A DNA stretch of 5,408 nt, from NCBI GenBank assembly GCA_003857395.1, contig RPRC01000309.1:1-5408 (forward strand), given 5' to 3'. Within the stretch, counting starts at the first letter, position 1. Each line of letters begins with the position of its first letter. The stretch is from Geobacter sp. (lineage in GTDB: Bacteria > Desulfobacterota > Desulfuromonadia > Geobacterales > Geobacteraceae). Positions 1 to 5,333 of the stretch are shown in pieces. Under the pieces are notes generated by a model. It saw nothing but the letters and a program-made list of their open reading frames with translations. It had not been told where the DNA came from and did no database searches. Both the position numbers and the translations under genes were made by a program.

Positions 1-1
1 T

Positions 2-22
2 ATGGATGATATGAAAATGTAA
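2..22 (+). CDS. C-terminal tail of an upstream gene (probable CusB adaptor), partial
   Basis: One frame entering from the left edge reads Met-Asp-Asp-Met-Lys-Met and stops at TAA 20-22. This methionine-rich tail sits directly upstream of a CusA pump. CusCBA operons usually place the periplasmic adaptor gene (CusB, the membrane-fusion protein) there, and adaptors of this kind bind Cu/Ag through methionines. The identity is an inference from position and composition; only six codons are visible, and the frame could be chance. Confidence 0.4.
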   Translation: MDDMKM

Positions 23-34
23 ATTGGGAATTGG

Positions 35-102
35 TAAGGGCGCTGCTTGCCGCGCCCTGATTATGAGTCATGGTTGCAAGGGCGCGGCAAGCAGCGCCCC
101 TA
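35..102. repeat. Perfect 20-bp GC-rich inverted repeat (REP/MITE-like palindrome)
   Basis: Bases 38-57 and 80-99 are perfect reverse complements (20 of 20, beginning GGGCGCTGC), separated by a 22-base spacer. After one mismatch (37/100) the pairing continues at 35-36/101-102. The spacer holds a small 9-base palindrome, ATGAGTCAT, at 63-71. The repeat fills most of the gap between the upstream gene and cusA and ends 19 bases before the cusA start. In mRNA it would form a very stable hairpin, but no T-run follows, so it is not a standard terminator. Its form resembles the dispersed intergenic palindromes of REP or miniature-element type; copy number cannot be judged from one window. Confidence 0.85.
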
Positions 103-103
103 C

Positions 104-118
104 AGGAAATAATTTTCC
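104..118 (+). promoter_or_regulatory. Ribosome binding site of cusA, in a weak hairpin
   Basis: AGGA at 104-107 lies 11 bases before the ATG at 119, a slightly long spacing. GGAAA (105-109) can pair with TTTCC (114-118) around a TAAT loop, placing the Shine-Dalgarno in a 5-bp hairpin that abuts the start codon. No better start is near: the ATGs at 64 and 70 fall inside the palindrome and are in other frames. Confidence 0.55.
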
Positions 119-3100
119 ATGATCGAAAAAATCATCGAATATTCCGCAAGGAACCGCGTCATCATCCTGGTCATTTTTGCCATGATCATCGCTGCCGGGG
201 TCTGGGCCGTCTACCGGACGCCGGTGGATGCTATCCCGGACCTGTCAGATAACCAGGTAATCGTCTTTACCGACTACCCGGGCCGCTCACCCCAGGTGGT
301 GGAGGACCAGATTACCTATCCGTTGGCGGTAAATCTTCAAGGATTACCGATGGTCAAGGCGGTTCGCGCCTCTTCGGCCTTCGGTTTTTCGATGATCTAC
401 GTCATCTTTGAAGACCAGGCGGATATCTACTGGGCTCGAACCCGGGTGCTTGAACGGCTCAACTACGCGGCGTCGCTCCTGCCGCCCAACGTCAGGCCTG
501 CGCTTGGCCCCGATGGTACCGGGGTTGGCCATGTCTTCTGGTACCTGATTGAAGGCCAGGGCTATGATCTTGAACAATTGCGAACTCTGCAGGACTGGTT
601 TGTCCGCTACCAGTTGAATACCGTCCCCGGGGTGGCCGAGGTCGCTTCGATCGGTGGCTTCGTCCGCGAATATCAGGTCAGTATCGACCCGAATCGCCTT
701 TTCTCGTACAACATTAAAATCAATGAAGTTGTGGAGGCCGTGAAGCGGTCAAACAATGATGTCGGCGGCGGGCTGACCAACCAGTCTGACGCGGAATTCC
801 TGATTCGCGGCAAGGGCTACATAAAAGATGTGAAGGACCTGGAAGATATTGTGGTCGGCGTCGACCGTCGGGGCGTCCCGGTCTATATCAAGAATCTCGG
901 GACCGTGCAGCTGGGTGGTGCCATTCGCCGCGGCCTGCTCGACCTGAATGGCGAGGGGGAGGCGGTCGGCGGCATCATCGTCATGCGCTACGGTGAAAAC
1001 GCCAAAGATGTCATTGACCGGGTCAAGGAGAAGATTACAGCTTTACAGTCGGGACTGCCTCCCGGGGTGAAGATTGTCGCGGCCTATGACCGTTCCAATC
1101 TCATCTCACGGGCAATTGACACCTTGAAGCGGGCGCTCACAGAAGAGGCCATTGTCGTTTCCCTGGTGGTACTGTTGTTTCTTCTTCACTTCCGAAGTGC
1201 CCTGGTTATTGTTATTACGCTGCCGGTTGCCGTGCTCATTGCCTTCATTACCATGAAGCTGATGGGGGTGACATCCAATATTATGTCTCTCGGCGGGATC
1301 GCCATCGCCATCGGCGTGCTGGTTGATGCCGGGGTCATAATGGTGGAGAACTGCTACCGGCATCTCTCGGAGATCCCGCCCGAAGAGCGTGAGAAAAGAC
1401 GGCTTGAGCTGGTGATCGCATCAGCCAAACAGGTGGGCAGGGCAATCTTCTTTTCCCTGTCCATCATTGTCCTCTCCTTCGTGCCGGTTTTTCTCTTGGA
1501 GGGACAGGAAGGGAAACTCTTTCACCCGCTGGCCTTCACCAAAACCTTTTCCATGGTTGGCTCTGCCTTTATTGCCATCACCCTGGTACCGGTCCTGATG
1601 TACTACCTGATGCGCGGCAAGATGCCGCCCGAAAGCAAAAACCCTGTTTCTACTTTTTTTATCAGACTCTATTCGCCGATAATCCGTTGGGTACTGAAAT
1701 GGAAAAAGACCACCATAGCCCTCAATGTCGTAGCCTTGGCGATTGCCGTACCTATGTTTCTCTCCATTGGCAGCGAATTCATGCCGCCCTTAGACGAGGG
1801 GTCCTTGCTCTATATGCCGGTGACTTTGCCGAATGTTTCGGTGAACGAGGCGAAGCGGTTGTTGCAGGTGCAGGACAAAATCATCAAGAGTGTTCCCGAG
1901 GTAGAGAGTGTCCTCGGTAAGGTCGGACGGGCCGAGACCGCCACCGATCCGGCCCCGGTTTCCATGTTTGAGAGCATTATCATCCTCAAGCCGAAAAAGG
2001 AATGGCGTTCGGGCATGTCCAAGGGTGATATCGTGGCCGAACTGGATAAAAAACTTCAGATACCGGGAGTGAGAAATGGCTGGACTCAACCGATCATAAA
2101 TCGCATCAACATGCTTTCCACCGGTGTCCGCACCGATCTTGGGGTGAAAATATTCGGCAATGACCTGAATGTTCTTAAAGATCTGGCAGTGCAGGCGGAG
2201 GGAATACTGAAGACTGTACCGGGTGCGGCAGACGTGGTGGCCGAACGGGTGACCGGCGGCAACTATATTGACATCGATATCGATCGTGAGGCAGCAGCCC
2301 GCTATGGCGTCCAGGTTGATGACTGCCATCAGGTTATCGAGACAGCACTCGGTGGGAGCGCCATCACCACCTCGGTAATCGGCCGGACCCGCTTTCCCAT
2401 TGAGGTTCGTTACCTGCGCGAGATGCGGGACAATATTGACGAAATCAGACAGATCCTGGTACCTTCAAAGAATGGCGCTCATATCCCCCTGTCCATGGTC
2501 ACCAAGATCAAACTCTCCACCGGCGCACCAGAGATTGCCAGCGAGGGCGGTCTGCTCCGCTCCATCGTCTTCCTCAACGTCCGAGGCCGGGACATGGGCG
2601 GGTTTGTAACCGAGGCAAAGCAGGTGCTTGAAAAGCAGTTAAAACTACCCACAGGCTACTATGTGGCCTGGTCGGGCCAGTGGGAGAACCAGATTCGCGC
2701 AAAAAAAAGGCTACAGTTCCTGGTACCGCTGGGAATTCTGGTAATATTCGTCCTTCTGTATTTTACCTTTCACTCGGTACTGGAAGCGAGCATGGTCATG
2801 CTTTCGGTACCCTTCGCCCTGGTGGGCGGGGTGTTCCTGATCTACGCCCTTGGCTACAACATGTCGGTTGCGGTCTGGGTCGGCTTCATTGCCCTCTACG
2901 GGGTGGCAGTGGAGACCGGCGTGGTTATGGTTATCTACCTGCACGAGGCCCTGGACAAACGCCTTCTCAAGGGTCCGGTTACCGAGCAGGACATCTATGA
3001 AGCCACTTTCGAGGGTGCTGTGCTGCGGCTCAGGCCAAAGCTGATGACAGTCGCTGTAGCACTGATCGGACTGGTGCCTATCATGTGGTCTTCGGGTACC

Positions 3101-3256
3101 GGAGCCGACGTCATGAAACCGATTGCCGCACCGATGATCGGCGGAATGGTCTCCTCCGCTATCCACGTACTCATCATGACCCCGGTGATCTTTGTCCTGA
3201 TGAAGAAACGTGATCTAAAAAAAGGCAAGCTGAAGTATTCGGGAATGAAACATTGA
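119..3256 (+). CDS. cusA: Copper/silver efflux RND pump, CusA type (HME-RND inner-membrane subunit)
   Basis: This is a proton-driven inner-membrane pump that, as a trimer with a CusB adaptor and CusC outer-membrane channel, exports Cu(I)/Ag(I) from periplasm and cytoplasm. Its 1045 residues match the family length (E. coli CusA is 1047). One N-terminal membrane helix (about 14-32) precedes a large periplasmic loop. Helices 2-6 lie at about 340-498 and helix 7 at about 531-550. A second periplasmic loop and helices 8-12 (about 865-1027) follow. The helix-4 motif AIGVLVDAGVIMVEN fits the monovalent-metal class. Compared from memory with E. coli CusA, the periplasmic triad M573/M623/M672 corresponds to M566, M616 and M665, and the proton relay D405/E939/K984 to D403, E932 and K974. 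Two of the four auxiliary methionine pairs look conserved (M389/M999 and M408/M494). The start at 119 gives the family N-terminus MIEKIIE. The gene is intact. Specificity for Cu/Ag over Zn/Co/Cd is inferred from these residues. Confidence 0.95.
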   Translation: MIEKIIEYSARNRVIILVIFAMIIAAGVWAVYRTPVDAIPDLSDNQVIVFTDYPGRSPQVVEDQITYPLAVNLQGLPMVKAVRASSAFGFSMIYVIFEDQADIYWARTRVLERLNYAASLLPPNVRPALGPDGTGVGHVFWYLIEGQGYDLEQLRTLQDWFVRYQLNTVPGVAEVASIGGFVREYQVSIDPNRLFSYNIKINEVVEAVKRSNNDVGGGLTNQSDAEFLIRGKGYIKDVKDLEDIVVGVDRRGVPVYIKNLGTVQLGGAIRRGLLDLNGEGEAVGGIIVMRYGENAKDVIDRVKEKITALQSGLPPGVKIVAAYDRSNLISRAIDTLKRALTEEAIVVSLVVLLFLLHFRSALVIVITLPVAVLIAFITMKLMGVTSNIMSLGGIAIAIGVLVDAGVIMVENCYRHLSEIPPEEREKRRLELVIASAKQVGRAIFFSLSIIVLSFVPVFLLEGQEGKLFHPLAFTKTFSMVGSAFIAITLVPVLMYYLMRGKMPPESKNPVSTFFIRLYSPIIRWVLKWKKTTIALNVVALAIAVPMFLSIGSEFMPPLDEGSLLYMPVTLPNVSVNEAKRLLQVQDKIIKSVPEVESVLGKVGRAETATDPAPVSMFESIIILKPKKEWRSGMSKGDIVAELDKKLQIPGVRNGWTQPIINRINMLSTGVRTDLGVKIFGNDLNVLKDLAVQAEGILKTVPGAADVVAERVTGGNYIDIDIDREAAARYGVQVDDCHQVIETALGGSAITTSVIGRTRFPIEVRYLREMRDNIDEIRQILVPSKNGAHIPLSMVTKIKLSTGAPEIASEGGLLRSIVFLNVRGRDMGGFVTEAKQVLEKQLKLPTGYYVAWSGQWENQIRAKKRLQFLVPLGILVIFVLLYFTFHSVLEASMVMLSVPFALVGGVFLIYALGYNMSVAVWVGFIALYGVAVETGVVMVIYLHEALDKRLLKGPVTEQDIYEATFEGAVLRLRPKLMTVAVALIGLVPIMWSSGTGADVMKPIAAPMIGGMVSSAIHVLIMTPVIFVLMKKRDLKKGKLKYSGMKH

Positions 3257-3300
3257 ATCACCCAGGCCCCCCAATTATCAAGGGGCGGTACAACGCAAAA

Positions 3301-3305
3301 AGGAG
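3301..3305 (+). promoter_or_regulatory. Ribosome binding site of the small exported protein
   Basis: AGGAG at 3301-3305 lies 8 bases before the ATG at 3314. This strong, well-spaced site fixes the start. The 57-base gap after cusA shows no clear promoter and only a weak GCCCC/GGGGC pairing (3266-3270 with 3282-3286), so cotranscription with cusA is likely. Confidence 0.85.
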
Positions 3306-3313
3306 AAACAACA

Positions 3314-3781
3314 ATGAAAAGAACAGCAGCAGTACTAATGGCGGCAACTTTCGCCTTGAGTGCATCGATGATCGTTTCGGCGGCGGAACACGGTTCCATT
3401 GATATGGATCATAGCGCAGCGATGTCAATGGGTAAATTGATCCATACGGAAACCGTAGACGGAGTCAAGGCAACGTTCCGTCTCATCGACTTGAAAGAAC
3501 GAATGAAGGGGGTGGCAATGCCTGCGGGCATGAAGGACACACATCACCTCATGATCATGTTTACCGACGCTAAAACCGGCAAGATGCTTAGTGAAGGGGA
3601 GGTGAAGGTTAAAATTGCCGGACCGGACAAGTCCGAGCAGGTAAAAACCCTGATGGGAATGAGCGGTGGATTCGGCTCTGACGTCAATTTGTCCGTGAAG
3701 GGCAAATACGGTATAATGACCAAGTTTCTGCTCAAGGGAGGAAAAGTGCGAGCCAGTCAATTCTGGTACGAACTGAAGTAG
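3314..3781 (+). CDS. Exported Met/His-rich protein of the efflux operon (putative periplasmic Cu/Ag-binding accessory)
   Basis: I do not recognise a named family with certainty. The 155-residue product starts with a signal peptide: basic MKRT, a hydrophobic stretch to about residue 21, and a likely cleavage at VSA-AE (residues 23/24). The mature part has about 12 methionines (31, 37, 39, 64, 69, 73, 80, 82, 91, 114, 116, 135) and five histidines (26, 33, 44, 77, 78), but no cysteine. That suits binding of soft monovalent metal in an oxidising periplasm. Residues 77-155 alternate in a beta-strand pattern with an MGMSGGFGSD turn and end in FWYELK. This loosely recalls small beta-sandwich domains of the YtkA/FixH type. 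It is a likely functional counterpart of CusF, handing metal to the pump, but it lacks a recognisable CusF sequence. The role is inferred from position and composition; a purely structural or unrelated periplasmic role remains possible. Confidence 0.85.
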   Translation: MKRTAAVLMAATFALSASMIVSAAEHGSIDMDHSAAMSMGKLIHTETVDGVKATFRLIDLKERMKGVAMPAGMKDTHHLMIMFTDAKTGKMLSEGEVKVKIAGPDKSEQVKTLMGMSGGFGSDVNLSVKGKYGIMTKFLLKGGKVRASQFWYELK

Positions 3782-3820
3782 TTTCCATTTGGATACGAGG
3801 AATATATTTATATAAATCCT

Positions 3821-3855
3821 GAGAGGTCACGGCCAAGTCGTCGTGGCCTCTTTTT
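3821..3855 (+). terminator. Intrinsic terminator of the cus operon
   Basis: GAGGTCACG (3823-3831) pairs with CGTGGCCTC (3842-3850), nine base pairs including one G-T wobble, around a 10-base loop. T5 at 3851-3855 follows immediately. It lies 40 bases after the stop of the small exported protein. The convergent nifS stop codon (TAA read on the minus strand, 3854-3856) overlaps the T-run. The same hairpin read from the other strand is followed by AT-rich but not T-only sequence, so its use as a terminator for nifS is uncertain. Confidence 0.85.
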
Positions 3856-5017
3856 ATGTCCGAAGGTGAGCACGACGTTCGTCCCTGATTCTCTGTATGA
3901 TAGGGGGCAAAACTTCAATGACTCTCTTTATCTCCTCCATACTGTTCTCTCTGCCAAGGGAAAAACGAATGGAACTGCGTGCCGTTGTGGAGTCGAGGCC
4001 CAGTGCGGTGAGGACCCGGGAGACCTCGCGACTCTCGGCCGAGCACGCAGATCCCGCGGATACCGCAATTCCTTCCTTGTTGAGCTCAGCTAAAAGAGGT
4101 TCCACATAGATACCTTTAAAAGAAATGTTGAGCGTGTTCGGCAGCCTTTTTTTCGGGTGACCATTGATTTTCACGTCAGGAATCTGCTCAATGATCCCTG
4201 TTTCCAGTGCATCGCGCAAGGCTTGAATGCGGATCATCTCATAGTCCAGACTACTGCGGGCAATCTCACAGGCTTTGCCGAGTCCCACAATGCCGGGAAC
4301 ATTCTCCGTGCCGGCTCGCCTGTTGCTTTCCTGGGGGCCACCATGAATGAGCGGCGGAAGACGTACCCCGTTTCTGATGATCAGGGCACCAACTCCTTTC
4401 GGCGCTTGGAGCTTATGCCCTGAAAGTGTCAGGACATCCAGCGGCAGAGCCCGGAAGTCGAGTGGAATCTTGCCAACCGCCTGTACCGAATCGCAGATAA
4501 AAGGTATCCTCCGTGATGCGGCTAGTTCGCCGATTTCCCTGAAAGGAAACAGCACCCCCGTTTCATTGTTCGCAGCCATGGCGGAAATCATAAAAGTTTG
4601 ATCCGAGATGACTGATTCAAGTTCATAAAGGTCGAGCAATCCTTCGCGGTCGACGCCAAGACAGGTGACTTCGAAACCCTGACGTTTCAGGAGTTGAAAA
4701 CTGTTAAAAACCGCCGGATGCTCCACCATAGTGGTGATACAGTGTGCCCCGGTTTTTCCATGCGCAGCAGCGATTCCCTTGATCGCGGTGTTTACCGACT
4801 CACTGCCTCCCGAGGTAAAAACCACTTCTGAAGGGGAACAATTAACAAGAGAAGCAACCTGATCCCTGGCTATGTTTACCGCTTTTTTAACCGTGCTCCC
4901 GGCCCAGTGGATGCTGGACGGATTGCCGAAAGACTCACGGAAAAACGGCAGCATGGCTTCAAGCACTTCGGCAGCTACCGGTGTCGTGGCGTTGTTATCG
5001 AGATAGATCTTTTTCAT
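3854..5017 (-). CDS. nifS: Cysteine desulfurase, group I NifS/IscS type
   Basis: This cytoplasmic PLP enzyme converts L-cysteine to L-alanine and passes the sulfur as a persulfide to Fe-S scaffolds or to thiolation enzymes. The 387-residue product is complete and of normal family length. MKKIYLDNNATTP is the typical start, and SFGNPSSIH follows at about 29-37. H100 stacks on PLP; N151, D176 and Q179 contact it; K202 in SGHK is the Schiff-base lysine. The RAGTEN motif is at 234-239. C325 in SAGSACS carries the persulfide, with the long flexible loop of group I. K202 and C325 have the same numbers as the Azotobacter vinelandii NifS residues (from memory). AGGAG lies 6 bases before the ATG. No scaffold, IscR or nif gene is adjacent, and the next gene downstream converges, so it is probably monocistronic. 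Whether it is a housekeeping IscS, a NifS or a partner of tRNA thiolation cannot be decided from the sequence. Confidence 0.96.
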   Translation of the reverse strand: MKKIYLDNNATTPVAAEVLEAMLPFFRESFGNPSSIHWAGSTVKKAVNIARDQVASLVNCSPSEVVFTSGGSESVNTAIKGIAAAHGKTGAHCITTMVEHPAVFNSFQLLKRQGFEVTCLGVDREGLLDLYELESVISDQTFMISAMAANNETGVLFPFREIGELAASRRIPFICDSVQAVGKIPLDFRALPLDVLTLSGHKLQAPKGVGALIIRNGVRLPPLIHGGPQESNRRAGTENVPGIVGLGKACEIARSSLDYEMIRIQALRDALETGIIEQIPDVKINGHPKKRLPNTLNISFKGIYVEPLLAELNKEGIAVSAGSACSAESREVSRVLTALGLDSTTARSSIRFSLGRENSMEEIKRVIEVLPPIIQRIRDERRAHLRT

Positions 5018-5023
5018 ACTCTG

Positions 5024-5028
5024 CTCCT
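5024..5028 (-). promoter_or_regulatory. Ribosome binding site of nifS
   Basis: On the minus strand AGGAG (plus-strand CTCCT, 5024-5028) lies 6 bases before the ATG that reads from 5017. This supports the chosen start. Confidence 0.85.
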
Positions 5029-5091
5029 GGACCTCTGGTTTATTACGGTGAAAGGCTCGGATTTAAATTTCCCGACTGCTGGGTTGGTACG

Positions 5092-5138
5092 AAAAAACCC
5101 GCAGCAAAAACGACTAGTGTCGTATTTTGTGCGGGTTT
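5092..5138 (-). terminator. Minus-strand intrinsic terminator upstream of nifS (attenuator candidate)
   Basis: Bases 5095-5114 and 5119-5138 form a near-perfect inverted repeat: 20-base arms, three mismatches (5104/5129, 5105/5128, 5109/5124) and a TAGT loop. The outer nine pairs (AAACCCGCA with TGCGGGTTT) are perfect. Read on the minus strand, the GC-rich stem runs into six T residues (plus-strand A at 5092-5097), the classic layout of a Rho-independent terminator. It points toward nifS and ends about 75 bases before its start. It would stop RNA from the promoter at 5254-5281 unless relieved. With no gene seen between that promoter and this hairpin, it is either an attenuator in the nifS leader or the end of a small RNA. 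Confidence 0.75.
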
Positions 5139-5145
5139 CGTTGTG

Positions 5146-5159
5146 TTTGCATCTGCAAA
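5146..5159. repeat. Short palindrome TTTGCA-TC-TGCAAA
   Basis: This perfect 6+6 inverted repeat with a 2-base spacer lies in the nifS leader, just upstream (minus-strand sense) of the terminator hairpin. It could be a protein operator, or in RNA a 5-bp hairpin with a 4-base loop. No regulator is assigned. Confidence 0.45.
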
Positions 5160-5177
5160 GGACGAAATGGGCGCATA

Positions 5178-5198
5178 ACCACCATGGCAGACGGTGGT
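5178..5198. repeat. Small inverted repeat ACCACC/GGTGGT in the nifS leader
   Basis: ACCACC (5178-5183) and GGTGGT (5193-5198) are perfect reverse complements around a 9-base loop. In the predicted nifS leader RNA this is a stable 6-bp hairpin upstream of the palindrome at 5146-5159 and the terminator. Confidence 0.5.
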
Positions 5199-5253
5199 GA
5201 AAAGGGTATAAACAGCGCTGAAAGGGGAAAACTAGAGTTTATTGCCGACAACT

Positions 5254-5281
5254 AATATACCCGCAGCATCCCTGGCGTCAA
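5254..5281 (-). promoter_or_regulatory. Sigma70-type promoter driving the nifS leader
   Basis: On the minus strand TTGACG (plus-strand 5276-5281) and TATATT (5254-5259) are separated by 16 bases. Each hexamer matches the consensus at five of six positions. Transcription would begin near 5247, giving a leader of about 230 bases before the nifS start, or an RNA of about 155 bases if it stops at the terminator at 5092-5138. It is the best promoter match I found in the intergenic region. No start-site data support it. Confidence 0.6.
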
Positions 5282-5301
5282 ATACTATTTAGACATAATG
5301 G

Positions 5302-5329
5302 TTGTCAGTTAAAGATCAAAAGCTAAAAA
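5302..5329 (+). promoter_or_regulatory. Possible sigma70-type promoter for the gene to the right
   Basis: TTGTCA (5302-5307) and TAAAAA (5324-5329) are 16 bases apart. The -35 matches well but the -10 matches only four of six positions. RNA from it would start near 5336, at the left edge of the structured leader ending in the Shine-Dalgarno at 5400. It is back-to-back with the nifS promoter. Confidence 0.3.
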
Positions 5330-5333
5330 GACC

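Noticed and set aside
70..252. 60-codon plus-strand frame starting within the palindrome
   Set aside because: It overlaps the well-supported cusA N-terminus in another frame, has no good ribosome binding site and resembles nothing.
344..3166. Long minus-strand open frames within cusA (such as 1790-2329 and 2711-3166)
   Set aside because: They lie opposite an intact, strongly conserved coding region, have His- and Arg-rich low-quality sequence and no recognisable domain; they are shadows of cusA codons.
3806..3817. Perfect 12-base AT palindrome ATTTATATAAAT before the cus terminator
   Set aside because: Self-complementary AT-rich runs are common by chance; no promoter or operator role is apparent between convergent genes.
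5095..5138. Integron attC site or transposon end
   Set aside because: The arms lack the RYYYAAC/GTTRRRY core boxes in the right orientation, no integrase or transposase is near, and the T-run after the stem fits a terminator better.
4907..5200. 97-codon plus-strand frame running through the nifS 5' end and leader
   Set aside because: It is antisense to conserved nifS codons, then continues through hairpins; no ribosome binding site and no family resemblance.
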